From NCBI RefSeq assembly GCF_016772275.1, contig NZ_CP065425.1, forward strand, positions 2,200,653-2,264,652: a stretch of 64,000 bases of DNA, in the 5' to 3' direction. A program made the position numbers and the translations under genes. The DNA comes from Heyndrickxia vini. Lineage in GTDB: Bacteria; Bacillota; Bacilli; Bacillales; Bacillaceae_C. The notes below the pieces were generated by a model. It was not told the origin of the DNA. It searched no databases and saw only the letters and a list, made by a program, of their open reading frames with translations. Shown in pieces: positions 18,857 to 27,469 of the stretch (positions are counted from its first letter, which is position 1; every line of letters begins with the position of its first letter).

Positions 18857-18872
18857 TACTACATTTGTAGTA
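18857..18872. promoter_or_regulatory. perfect BlaI-type operator
   Basis: TACTACATTTGTAGTA is a palindrome of the bla/mec operator type, 117 bp upstream of the PbpA/PbpH-like start. Confidence 0.85.
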
Positions 18873-19005
18873 TTTAAAACAAAAAATGACCAAATAAAAT
18901 CCATTAACTGCTATTATTAATTGAGTTTTCTTGTTGTAACTAAATATTTCCATCACTTTATAATTACTTTTACTATTTGCTAAATTCTCTTCATCCTAAT
19001 CCAAC

Positions 19006-19021
19006 TTTTACACTTGTAGTA
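19006..19021. promoter_or_regulatory. second BlaI-type operator (one arm imperfect)
   Basis: TTTTACACTTGTAGTA keeps the TACA-N2-TGTA core and one full arm. Its form closely resembles the site upstream of blaI. It is about 265 bp upstream of the PbpA/PbpH-like gene. Confidence 0.65.
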
Positions 19022-19091
19022 TTTACTATACCATGTAATTTCAAATGATAAAAGTACTTTATTCTAAGAAATATTTTTGATGATCATTTTA

Positions 19092-19122
19092 AAAAAATAG
19101 GATGCCGCAGCATCCTATTTTT
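19092..19122 (-). terminator. terminator after asnS
   Basis: A perfect inverted repeat (AAAAATAGGATGC / GCATCCTATTTTT) with a 4-base loop has T runs on both sides. It lies just after the asnS stop. Confidence 0.88.
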
Positions 19123-19133
19123 CACATATTTAA

Positions 19134-20525
19134 TTAAAAGTCAGCATTTCCTGGTGTACGTGGGAATGGGATGACATCGCGGATGTTCTTCATACCTGTT
19201 AAATACATGACAAGTCGTTCAAACCCAATTCCATAGCCTGAATGCTTTGTACCACCGTATTTTCTAAGTTCGAGATACCACCAGTAATCTTCTTCAGACA
19301 TACCAAGTTCTTTAATTTTATTTGCAAGGACCTCTTCTCTTTCCTCACGTTGGCTACCCCCGATTAACTCGCCAATACCAGGAACCAACAGGTCAGTTGC
19401 TGCTACTGTCTTGCCATCTTCATTCGCTCTCATATAAAATGCCTTAATTTCTTTTGGATAGTCGGTTACGAAGACAGGACGCTCATAAATTTCCTCGCTA
19501 AGATAACGTTCATGTTCCGTTTGCAAATCCGTTCCCCATTCAACTGGGTAGTCAAATTTCTTACCAGAGTTCTTTAATATATCAACAGCTTCAGTATAAG
19601 TAACCCTTCCAAAATCGGATTCTAAAGCATTTTTCAATCTCTCAATTAGCGTTTTATCAATAAAGCTATTAAAGAACGCCATTTCTTCAGGTGCATGTTC
19701 AAAAACGTATTGAATAACATACTTGACCATTTCTTCTCCGAGGTCCATGATATCTGGTAATTCAGCAAAAGCAACTTCCGGCTCGATCATCCAGAATTCT
19801 GCGGCATGTCGTGCCGTATTAGAATTTTCTGCTCTAAATGTTGGACCAAATGTATAAACATTACGGAAAGCAAGAGCAAAGGTTTCTGCATTTAATTGGC
19901 CGCTGACGGTTAAGTTGGATTCTTTGCCGAAGAAATCTGCACTGTCATCCACTTTGCCATCTTCATTTTTTGGAAGCTGCTGCAAATCCATTGATGTTAC
20001 ACGGAACATCTCCCCGGCTCCTTCTGTATCGCTTCCGGTAATAATCGGTGTATGTACATATACAAATCCTTTATCTTGAAAGAACTTATGAATGGCATAC
20101 GATGCAAGAGATCTTACTCTGAAAACGGCAGAGAAGGTATTAGCTCTCGGACGTAAATGAGCGATTGTTCTTAAATATTCAAGGGAATGTCTCTTTTTTT
20201 GTAACGGATAAGCTGGATCCGATAATCCTTCCACAACAATTTTTGTCGCTTTAATTTCAAATGGCTGTTTCATTTCAGGAGTTGGAACAAATTCACCTTC
20301 TACTAAAACGGAAGAGCTAATAGGCAACTTCGTAATTTCTTTGAAGTTATCAAGGGTATCCTCGAAAACGACTTGTACACTCTTAAAGAATGTTCCGTCG
20401 TTTAACTCCATAAAACCAATGGTTTTAGAATCGCGAAGAGTACGAATCCAACCGGAAATTTGCACTGTTTGGTCGTTAAATTTTTCTTGATTTCTGTATA
20501 AATCTTTTACTACAGTCTTTATCAT
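19134..20525 (-). CDS. asnS: asparaginyl-tRNA synthetase
   Basis: This 463-residue class IIb aminoacyl-tRNA synthetase charges tRNA-Asn. The N-terminal OB-fold anticodon-binding domain covers about residues 1-110 ([24 protein letters not shown]). The catalytic domain has motif 2 as [21 protein letters not shown] (about 230-250) and motif 3 as [11 protein letters not shown] near the C-terminus. The length and the [19 protein letters not shown] form fit AsnRS rather than AspRS. The gene is preceded by a T-box leader. Confidence 0.96.
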   Translation of the reverse strand: MIKTVVKDLYRNQEKFNDQTVQISGWIRTLRDSKTIGFMELNDGTFFKSVQVVFEDTLDNFKEITKLPISSSVLVEGEFVPTPEMKQPFEIKATKIVVEGLSDPAYPLQKKRHSLEYLRTIAHLRPRANTFSAVFRVRSLASYAIHKFFQDKGFVYVHTPIITGSDTEGAGEMFRVTSMDLQQLPKNEDGKVDDSADFFGKESNLTVSGQLNAETFALAFRNVYTFGPTFRAENSNTARHAAEFWMIEPEVAFAELPDIMDLGEEMVKYVIQYVFEHAPEEMAFFNSFIDKTLIERLKNALESDFGRVTYTEAVDILKNSGKKFDYPVEWGTDLQTEHERYLSEEIYERPVFVTDYPKEIKAFYMRANEDGKTVAATDLLVPGIGELIGGSQREEREEVLANKIKELGMSEEDYWWYLELRKYGGTKHSGYGIGFERLVMYLTGMKNIRDVIPFPRTPGNADF

Positions 20526-20556
20526 AATTAGCCTCCATATGGTAATTTTTCACAAT

Positions 20557-20785
20557 AAAAAAAGCCTTCTATCCCATAAAAAAGGGACGAAAGGCTAACT
20601 TCCGCGGTACCACCCAAATTGTCATCATATGACCAACTTTAAAGCTTCTATTGCTTATCCAGTCCATAACGTGCTGGTAACGTCTAAGCCTACTTAAGCT
20701 ATCCCTTTCGGTTAGAACTCAAAGGTGTTCTTCATTCATGCTTCATCACCAGGCTTCCACCGTCCCTGGCTCTCTATCGAATATA
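20557..20785 (-). ncRNA. T-box leader (asnS)
   Basis: On the minus strand the T-box core GGGTGGTACCGCGG (20602-20615) is followed by the terminator hairpin AAGCCTT...AAGGCTT and a T run (about 20557-20600). Upstream lies a structured stem I region of about 170 bases with an AGTTCTAACCG segment, where AAC is a plausible Asn specifier codon. T-boxes sense uncharged tRNA and allow read-through into the synthetase gene. The T-box identity is clear; the exact specifier position is inference. Confidence 0.92.
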
Positions 20786-21318
20786 GCAAAAACTACTGTC
20801 CTTTTCATCGATTTAAAAATATGTAATTTTAAAAATGACTTATTATTGTAATAATCTATCACAAAACATAATCCTTTGTCTAGTTGCCCAAAGATATATA
20901 CTGAAATCTTTATTGGTCAAACGACGTAACTATACGGATCTATAATAAGCAGAAATTGATAAACAGGATAGAGCAATAGACAAAATCGTTAATTTAACAA
21001 GATCTGAATTGGGTAAAAGTATCTATAGTGGGGATGACCGCTGGTGTACAATTTATCAGCGGTCAAAAAGCTGCTCCACAAGAAGTGCGATGGCAGAAAT
21101 CCTTCTCCAAATTGTTAGTTTTACCCTCTTATGAATACGCGTTATTATACATAGTTAAGTGCCTTACGAAGCAAGTTCCATAGACATGCATTCCGAAGAT
21201 ACTTATTTGATGGGTAATTCTTGATAAACCTAAAAATGTCATTTTACCGTTTTCGTTTAACCATCCTTCTATGTATAATTGATCGAATGATAAGCTTTCT
21301 AGATATCAATTATTTCTG
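20786..21318. other. gene-free region with relic of a toxin-antitoxin repeat
   Basis: No gene is supported in these 530 bp. A hairpin GACCGCTGGTG / TATCAGCGGTC at 21035-21063 is followed by GCTCCACAAGAAGTGCGATGGC. This resembles the antisense-RNA part of the toxin-antitoxin copies at 30.85 and 31.35 kb (there GCTACTCCGCAAGAAGTG). It is probably a degenerate fourth copy without a toxin ORF. Confidence 0.4.
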
Positions 21319-21456
21319 CTATTGCTTTTTTATCGGCGTTACTACTGCAAATAAACTATCTGTTGGATCAGATACATTAACTTCAATGATCTTATATCCG
21401 TTTGTTCCATTTTTGCTTTCGTTGTTCTTAGATGTTTTTAATTGAATGTTTCCCAT
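21319..21456 (-). CDS. small hypothetical protein (45 aa)
   Basis: The frame runs from an ATG at 21456 with GGAGGAGAT 9 bases upstream to a TAG at 21319. The peptide begins MGNIQLKTSKNNESKNG, is hydrophilic and ends in VVTPIKKQ. I do not recognise it. The strong ribosome site is the main support; the lack of conservation data keeps confidence low. Confidence 0.4.
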   Translation of the reverse strand: MGNIQLKTSKNNESKNGTNGYKIIEVNVSDPTDSLFAVVTPIKKQ

Positions 21457-21748
21457 TTCCTTATCTCCTCCATATAAAATTACTCACAGTAGGCAGTATA
21501 TGATGAAGTTCAAAATATGTTCCATTATTTTTCTACAATTTATCATCCATTTTATTTTGCAAATAAATAAGGCTGTCCGAAATCATTTTAATGTTTACCC
21601 GCAAATAAAATCAGGTTATAATGAAAATTACGTAATTTCGGATATCGAAATGATTTTTAGCCAAGTTAAACGGGGTACTGATAAAAACGGTTGGAACAAT
21701 CGGAACGAACACATCTGAAATACTAATTTAATTGAAAGGGAGAAAAAA

Positions 21749-22984
21749 TTGAATACAAATACACCTAGTGGAAAAAAACGAATACAACTGGCTATCCTTT
21801 TAGGATCACTCGGACTTTTAGGCCCTTTTACAATCGATACGTATTTACCATCCTTCCCTACTATTGTAGAAGATTTTGATACAACTGCTTCACTTGTTCA
21901 AATTAGTTTAACGGCTTGTTTATTAGGACTGGGGCTCGGACAATTGTTTATTGGTCCATTGAGTGATGTAAAGGGCCGTCGAAAACCTTTGTTATTTTTT
22001 CTATGTTTATACTTATTAGCTTCGTTAACCTGTTCATTTGCACCTAACATTTACTTCCTTATTGCGGCGCGTTTTATCCAAGGCTTCTCTGCAGCTGGCG
22101 GTCTTGTCGTCTCTCGAGCAGTCGTAAGAGACTTGTTTAGCGGAAAGGAACTGACTAAATTTTTTACGTTAATGGTATTAGTCGGTAATCTTGGTCCAAT
22201 CGTTGCACCGGTTGCTGGAGGGATCATCCTTTCTTTTACAAAGTGGAATGGTGTTTTTATCGTTTTGGCTTGTATTGGCGCAATATTAATTTTCACAGTT
22301 TCATTGAAACTTAAAGAATCGTTGCCAGTGGAAAAACGTGTACCTAGTAACCTTCCTCAGCTTATGGGCAATTTTGGTTCATTATTTAAGGATCGCGAAT
22401 TCATGGGGTATGCATTCACACAAGGATTTACGACTGCTGGAATTTTCGCCTATGTATCTGGTATTCCATTTGTCTATCAAAATATTTACCATGTCACACC
22501 TCAACAGTTCAGTCTATTATTTGGCGTGAATGGCTTAGCATTAATTATTGGAAGTCAGTCGGTTGGTCGCTTTACGTACACCATTCCTGAGCGGACATTT
22601 TTAAAGATAGGGTTAGCAATCTCTAACGTATCGGGTTTATTCTTACTCATTGCCCTTCTTTTAAAAGCACCACTAATCGCTGTTGCAGTTCCGATTTTCT
22701 TTTTCGTTTTATCGATTAGTATCATCGGAACGACATCTTTTACATTGGCTATTGAGTCACAAGGACATATTGCGGGCAGTGCCTCTGCATTACTCGGATT
22801 ATTGCCATTTGTACTTGGCTCCTTATCGGCTCCGTTAGTTGGTATCGCTGGTTCGTATACGGGTGTACCAATGGGAGTTACGATTTTTGGTTCCAGTCTT
22901 CTAGCTTTTCTTTCCTATTTTGTTTTGGTTCGGAGAGGTTCGATTGGGGTCCAGAGGGCAAAATCTACGAAAACAAGTTTCTAG
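21749..22984 (+). CDS. Bcr/CflA family drug:H+ antiporter (MFS)
   Basis: This 411-residue major-facilitator protein has about 12 hydrophobic segments. The family start is GPFTIDTYLPSFPTI (residues about 25-40). The MFS motif A is GPLSDVKGRRKPLL (about 73-86) and motif C is near GNLGPIVAPVAGGI (about 148-161). Bcr/CflA proteins export drugs such as bicyclomycin or chloramphenicol using the proton gradient. The start is TTG, preceded by GAAAGGGAG. A terminator follows. Confidence 0.88.
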   Translation: MNTNTPSGKKRIQLAILLGSLGLLGPFTIDTYLPSFPTIVEDFDTTASLVQISLTACLLGLGLGQLFIGPLSDVKGRRKPLLFFLCLYLLASLTCSFAPNIYFLIAARFIQGFSAAGGLVVSRAVVRDLFSGKELTKFFTLMVLVGNLGPIVAPVAGGIILSFTKWNGVFIVLACIGAILIFTVSLKLKESLPVEKRVPSNLPQLMGNFGSLFKDREFMGYAFTQGFTTAGIFAYVSGIPFVYQNIYHVTPQQFSLLFGVNGLALIIGSQSVGRFTYTIPERTFLKIGLAISNVSGLFLLIALLLKAPLIAVAVPIFFFVLSISIIGTTSFTLAIESQGHIAGSASALLGLLPFVLGSLSAPLVGIAGSYTGVPMGVTIFGSSLLAFLSYFVLVRRGSIGVQRAKSTKTSF

Positions 22985-23019
22985 GCTCTATTTAGTAGTT
23001 TGAGATAATTCTTTAGATA

Positions 23020-23060
23020 AAAATCGGCTCTTTCCTTAACGAAACGAAAGAGCCGATTTT
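23020..23060 (+). terminator. terminator after MFS gene
   Basis: A perfect 15-bp inverted repeat (AAAATCGGCTCTTTC / GAAAGAGCCGATTTT) has an 11-base loop and TT-rich flanks. It lies between the MFS gene and the convergent epimerase gene and may work both ways. Confidence 0.85.
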
Positions 23061-23099
23061 CTTTTCATTATTTTCCTTGGCTTGTTGGAAAACGGATAC

Positions 23100-24143
23100 T
23101 CATAAAGTCTCCTTTTTCACGTTTTGAAACCAAGTCTCAAGCAGCTTCTGCTCTCTTTCACGTGGTATCCCCGCTTTTCGTTCTGTATCCCGTCTCGTCT
23201 TCTCCCATTGATATACATCAAAAATAGTATCTTCAAGTGGTCTGAAGGAAAGACCGGCGTTAACAGCTTTTTCTATACTGATGAAAGAACTGCCTTTCCA
23301 AGGTTCAGTTTCACCTTCTAAAGGGAAATGTTCAGGAATCCATAACGGCATCTCCGTCCATGGCTGTACATTATGCTCATGTATAAATTGTTCTTCTGCC
23401 CACACAAATTCAGCATCACTGTTTGTGATAACTTTACAAGTGTTCAAAAGCTCTTCGAATGTCAATTCTTCATTCGGTCCTGTTACATTAAACGTCCCTG
23501 CTTCTCTTTTTTCAGCCATATTGAAAACCCATGTTGCTACATCCTTTATGTCAATCAATTGAACAGGTCGATCCGGACGTCCCGGCACCAATACTTTTCC
23601 ACCTTGCGCTACACGCTTAACCCAGTAAGGGAGCCGATCTGTATAGTCGAACGGTCCAACAAGCAATCCGGCTCTTACATGCAAAACTCGTCCTGGCCAA
23701 TGTTTCTCTGCCTCTTCTTCACATAAGACTTTCAATGCGCCGTAATACTCATAAGGAGATAGTGCCCCATCCTCAACTTCTTTCAGTTTATCCGATGGCA
23801 TGGATTGTAAATGATAATCTTCCGTAATATGCGGCGGAATCCAATCTTTATAAACAGAGATGCTGGAGATATACGTATAATGTTCCATACTATCCCCTAG
23901 TACAGCTGCTACTTTTTTCATTTGATGAGGAGCGAATCCGCATGTATCCATGACAACATCCCATTTACGGTTTCCCAAAAGCGATACATCTCTGTCTCTA
24001 TCTCCAATTATGTGCTCCACTTCAGGAAAAATCTCATTATTCGTCCCACGATTAAATAAAGTGATTTCGTGCCCTCTCTTTAATCCTTCTTCAACCAATG
24101 CTCTGCCTAAAAAACGAGTACCTCCTAATATAAGGACCTTCAT
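23100..24143 (-). CDS. NAD-dependent epimerase/dehydratase family protein
   Basis: This 347-residue protein is an extended-SDR enzyme. The N-terminal Rossmann nucleotide motif is seen as LILGGTRFLGRALV (GGTxFxG, residues 4-17). An acidic cofactor contact region follows at HIIGDRDRD, and the YxxxK catalytic pair is YEYYGALKVLCEEE near residues 132-145. The GGTRFLGRALVE start and the missing sugar-specific features place it with NAD-dependent epimerase-like proteins of unknown substrate. It is a single gene. Confidence 0.82.
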   Translation of the reverse strand: MKVLILGGTRFLGRALVEEGLKRGHEITLFNRGTNNEIFPEVEHIIGDRDRDVSLLGNRKWDVVMDTCGFAPHQMKKVAAVLGDSMEHYTYISSISVYKDWIPPHITEDYHLQSMPSDKLKEVEDGALSPYEYYGALKVLCEEEAEKHWPGRVLHVRAGLLVGPFDYTDRLPYWVKRVAQGGKVLVPGRPDRPVQLIDIKDVATWVFNMAEKREAGTFNVTGPNEELTFEELLNTCKVITNSDAEFVWAEEQFIHEHNVQPWTEMPLWIPEHFPLEGETEPWKGSSFISIEKAVNAGLSFRPLEDTIFDVYQWEKTRRDTERKAGIPREREQKLLETWFQNVKKETL

Positions 24144-24340
24144 ATTTTTCCCCCATTCACTTTATGAACTTCGTAAAAAACCTTTCGATATAAATAACGA
24201 TTTTTCATAGTTAAAAGTTACGCAGCGTACGAAATCTAGCTAAAAAACAAAACCTTACAATGACACCAGGCTGAGAATTAATTGAAAGAAACCTGTAGTG
24301 GAACTAGTCATTCGTGAAAAGAGAATGCCGATTGTTAGTG

Positions 24341-24763
24341 TTACGCTTTTTTGGTTGAATCTAGAACATCTAAATAATGCTGATTGTACATAATGCCAAG
24401 AATATTCCCAAAGGGATCCACTACAGAAGCAGTGATAAACCCCTTTCCACGCTCAGTGGGTGCCTCGTACTCTTCCGCACCCATCGACATCAATTTATTG
24501 AAGGTTCCTATCACATCATCAACGTGCCAATACACTATGACACCGGCAGGGCCCGTCTTAGCACTATTGGGCGCGTAGGTACGATCAATAAGCCCTAATT
24601 CGTGCTGATAATCGCCGAGGCGAAACTCAACATATCCCGGTCGTTCGAAGTAAGGTTCGATGCCCAATAGCTTGGCGTACCACTTCTTTGCAGCTGCTAG
24701 ATCATCCGTCCAAAAACTAACTGTGGTAAGTCCACGTAATGTCTGTATATCGTTCATAACCAA
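24341..24763 (-). CDS. VOC family (glyoxalase-like) protein
   Basis: This 140-residue protein has two beta-alpha-beta-beta-beta units of the VOC fold: LTTVSFWTDDLAAAKKWYAKLLG, and VYWHVDDVIGTFNKLMSMGAEEYE with FGNILGIMYN at the end. It is of the enzyme-like or bleomycin-resistance-like type with unknown substrate. It has a GAGGAGG ribosome site and stands alone. Confidence 0.82.
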   Translation of the reverse strand: MVMNDIQTLRGLTTVSFWTDDLAAAKKWYAKLLGIEPYFERPGYVEFRLGDYQHELGLIDRTYAPNSAKTGPAGVIVYWHVDDVIGTFNKLMSMGAEEYEAPTERGKGFITASVVDPFGNILGIMYNQHYLDVLDSTKKA

Positions 24764-25023
24764 TCTCCTCCTCTAAGTTTAGTAATTTGACTAAGTTACA
24801 TCTTCATATAAACTTCGATTTACCTATGATGAATCCCTTCAGATATTATAGAAAATAGCCCGATTACGAACAAAAGCAGACCAACGTTAAAATTGGAAGA
24901 ACTTAGATTGATTGTAGGGAAAATTCCGAAGTTTTCTTGTCGATAAGAACTAGACAGACGTAGACACTTTATGTAACAAAGTTATTCACAATGTGTAAAA
25001 TTTATAATTTCTTACACGAGGAA

Positions 25024-25057
25024 AAAGACGCAATTCCATTTCTAGAATTGCGTCTTT
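25024..25057 (-). terminator. terminator-like hairpin
   Basis: A perfect 13-bp inverted repeat (AAAGACGCAATTC / GAATTGCGTCTTT) has an 8-base loop. It lies downstream of the PH-domain gene on the minus strand, with TTTTTCC following there. Confidence 0.78.
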
Positions 25058-25111
25058 GATTTAACAATAAAACAAGGCATATTTTAAAAAACAACGTTTC
25101 TCAAAATTTCA

Positions 25112-25489
25112 TTAGCTACAAACGGAAACTAATAATTTCTGAATATCATATATTGCTTTATCTTTTTTGAATTGTTTTGATATAGCCGGTAACTGTGCGC
25201 CCGATATCCATATTTTTAATTCAGCATCAAGATCAAAATGACCAGCTGTCTCTACACTAAAATGCGATATGGATTTGTATGGAATCGAATGAAAATCAAC
25301 TTTTTTACCTGTGATCCCCTGTTTATCTATTAATAATAAGCGTTTATTTGTAAATACAATTAAATCTCTAACTAGTTTAAATGCAACATCCACTTCTTCA
25401 CCATTCGCCAAAAATTGACCTACTTCTTTAGTAACTTCTCCTTTATCCATAGTTGATGCATTACCTAATAATCCACTTAATAAACCCAT
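25112..25489 (-). CDS. bacterial PH-domain protein (bPH_1 type)
   Basis: This 125-residue protein consists of one bacterial pleckstrin-homology-like domain, with the signature FKLVRDLIVFTNKRLLLIDKQGITGKKVDFHSIPYKSISHFSVETAG. Such small cytosolic proteins form oligomeric rings in known structures; the role is unclear. The start has GGGGGAC upstream. No operon partner is seen. Confidence 0.82.
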   Translation of the reverse strand: MGLLSGLLGNASTMDKGEVTKEVGQFLANGEEVDVAFKLVRDLIVFTNKRLLLIDKQGITGKKVDFHSIPYKSISHFSVETAGHFDLDAELKIWISGAQLPAISKQFKKDKAIYDIQKLLVSVCS

Positions 25490-25933
25490 AAAAAGTCCCC
25501 CCTAAAAAAAAATATATATAATAATTTACGGACTAAATACTCATTAATTCTTAAAAAATAAGACATGCAAATGCATAGACGTGAAAAGAACGCACGCTTT
25601 CCTTTCGGACAAAGCCCCCTGGTATGGCAGCACTACTCTGCGGCTCATAAGCCCCATCCCATTAATCAATTTGTTTGGCAATGTCAACGACCTTCAGAAG
25701 TGAAAGCTTCATTCTACAAAATAAGAGAGTGCCGTGAATAGATAAGAAATCGTCATCTCCAATACAGGATAAATCAGCATCTCTGCAACGAGACACATTT
25801 GGTCCAATAATTAGATAGAGCAATAAGCATTCTTACCATTTTTTTAATCTAAGCATCATGATATATAAACCACCCCATCGGATCGGCTGTCGTCAGCCAA
25901 ACTGTTAATTTCCAATTGGGTTTACAGATATTA
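25490..25933. other. gene-free region
   Basis: I see no supported gene, RNA or clear repeat in these 440 bp. The GC-richer part near 25590-25670 could be a decayed coding remnant but gives no family signal. Confidence 0.4.
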
Positions 25934-26755
25934 TTAAGATGTCTTTTGATATTCTTCCAGCACAGAATTAATAATATGAAGGGAATTCCATTCACCAAAG
26001 GAAAAACGAATAATGGGATATTTTCTAGGGAACAGAATTTCATTAATTTGCTTTGATGTCTTGCCCTCATCATACAGATCTAAAATTTTTCCCTGCAGGT
26101 CTAGAAGGTACTCCAGCTTTCGCTTTAAGGCAGATCGGCCATCATTCAAGTAACCGGCATGGCAGCAAAAAACATCAGTAAAATCATAAGTTAGTACTTT
26201 TTGCAAAGAATTGATAATGTCCGGAATGCTTTCCTCCCGCAAGACTACCTTTGTCTTCTCCTGGCAATATAAATCGCCAGTAAAAAGCTGACCGGTCTCA
26301 CTATTTAAAAATGCCAGGTGATCTTGAGAGTGCCCCGGGGTCTTGATCACTTTCCATGAGGCATTTGCAGAAGAAAACGAATCTCCAATTGATTCTGCCC
26401 GAAACGGCCGGCGTCTTCCCCAATATAATTGGCGATATAATGGATAATCCGGCTCCTTCGCGCAATATTCAATCATCATGTCATTCATCAAAAGCGGAAC
26501 TTGAAGCTCTTTCTGCAATAAAGCGGCACAACCGGTATGATCCTCATGATAATGCGTCATCACAATTTGCTGAACTTCTAGTTGTTTAAAAAATGGGATA
26601 AACTCCTTCTCCAATGACTTTGCCCCTGTATCAATCAGTACGCCATCGAGGGAAAAACAATGGACATTTAGTTTTACACCTTGAAACGCGATGGATCCGT
26701 TGCCTATCTGCACTCCATTTACCGATTCTTGGGTAAAGTTTTTTTTAAACAGCAT
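25934..26755 (-). CDS. MBL-fold metallo-hydrolase
   Basis: This metallo-beta-lactamase-fold protein of about 273 residues has the zinc motif MTHYHEDHTGCAALL (HxHxDH), later ligands in KTPGHSQDHLAFL and LFTGDLYCQ, and FCCHAG towards the C-terminal part. I choose the ATG at 26755, which has AGAGGGAGATG upstream, over 26815. A FadR-type box lies 42 bp upstream of that start, which links it to fatty-acid metabolism genes. The substrate is unknown; thioester cleavage is a reasonable guess. Confidence 0.8.
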   Translation of the reverse strand: MLFKKNFTQESVNGVQIGNGSIAFQGVKLNVHCFSLDGVLIDTGAKSLEKEFIPFFKQLEVQQIVMTHYHEDHTGCAALLQKELQVPLLMNDMMIEYCAKEPDYPLYRQLYWGRRRPFRAESIGDSFSSANASWKVIKTPGHSQDHLAFLNSETGQLFTGDLYCQEKTKVVLREESIPDIINSLQKVLTYDFTDVFCCHAGYLNDGRSALKRKLEYLLDLQGKILDLYDEGKTSKQINEILFPRKYPIIRFSFGEWNSLHIINSVLEEYQKTS

Positions 26756-26796
26756 AGGTTCATCTCCCTCTAATCGTCCTTTTTTCATGGTAACAC

Positions 26797-26814
26797 AAAA
26801 TGAATACTCATTCA
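26797..26814 (-). promoter_or_regulatory. FadR-type operator
   Basis: On the minus strand TGAATGAGTATTCATTTT matches the B. subtilis FadR consensus TGAATGANTANTCATTCA at all but two defined positions. It lies directly before the MBL-hydrolase start region, so repression relieved by long-chain acyl-CoA is plausible. The assignment is by consensus only. Confidence 0.55.
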
Positions 26815-27175
26815 TTGTTTTTTTTAAAACTCTTCTTAACTAAACATTTCGAAGGGTTTCATACTCCCAAAAGGGGCAGAGATGTCACCCTCTACCAAAA
26901 AGCTGTCGTTTAGGTAGCGTTCGACTTGAAGAACTCATTGTTATTGAGATTTTATGGGTATATTATCCGGCTATGGAAGGATAGAGTCAATTAAAATTCG
27001 GATGTTTGCATAGGGGTCTTTATTTCTATTGAGGTATAATTAATTATAGATATATGGAAAAATTTAATCACATTCGCTTCTTATTTCACGGTTAATTTCC
27101 AAATTCAGTTATTTAATAGATCCAATTAACGTTTTTTGCAGCAATTAAAAACTTAATCACTTACATTTTAAAATT
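26815..27175. other. AT-rich gene-free region
   Basis: I see no gene or structured element here between the MBL-hydrolase promoter and the first toxin-antitoxin repeat. Confidence 0.4.
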
Positions 27176-27195
27176 CAGTATATTATAATTAATAT

Positions 27196-27264
27196 AAGAA
27201 GTACGGTGGCTAAAGGTAAGTGTAATCCTTCACCTATTTAGCGTACAGGGAGGGTTACTTTTCT
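27196..27264 (+). ncRNA. truncated antisense RNA of toxin-antitoxin copy A
   Basis: A promoter-like TATATTATAATTAATATAAG (27179-27198) is shared with copies B and C. The expected RNA is shortened: the GACCG hairpin and the GCTACTCCG stretch seen in B are missing. The final terminator hairpin with GGGAGGGTTACTTTTC is kept. Confidence 0.4.
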
Positions 27265-27328
27265 TTCATTATCATGACAATCAAAGTGGCAAAGCTGATC
27301 ATCAATACCAGCGCCTCGAAGATGTCAT
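27255..27328 (-). pseudogene. holin-like type I toxin, copy A, frameshifted
   Basis: The reading frame matches the intact 24-residue toxins at 30957 and 31453 except for one missing base after ATGACA (ATGACATCTTCG against ATGACAATCTTCG). This puts the rest (FEALVLMISFATLIVMIMKEK when corrected) out of frame. The ribosome site GAAAGGAGG and upstream LexA-type box are kept. It is probably inactive, or it could start from a rare codon. Confidence 0.6.
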
Positions 27329-27439
27329 TGGCAATACCTCCTTTCTTTCTGTAACATGGTCACGTGACAAGAAACGGAACAGGCGCCACCGCCCTTCCTG
27401 CTTATTTAGCTATAAATATACAACCATAGATACACATAA

Positions 27440-27453
27440 GAAACGTATGTTCT
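27440..27453. promoter_or_regulatory. LexA/DinR-type box, toxin copy A
   Basis: On the minus strand the site is AGAACATACGTTTC, close to the Bacillus DinR/LexA consensus CGAACRNRYGTTYC (one outer mismatch). It lies about 112 bp before the toxin start, at the expected -35 region of its promoter. Confidence 0.6.
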
Positions 27454-27469
27454 TATCGAAATCTATCAA

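Larger units (their letters stand above)
18741..19090. other. regulatory intergenic region upstream of PbpA/PbpH-like gene
   Basis: No gene is seen here. The 350 bp hold two BlaI-type dyads 150 bp apart and are otherwise AT-rich promoter DNA. Confidence 0.6.

Noticed and set aside
21221-21718. Two plus-strand ORFs of 74 and 90 residues
   Set aside because: They have no ribosome sites and are antisense to, or beside, the better small minus-strand ORF; composition is AT-rich chance coding.
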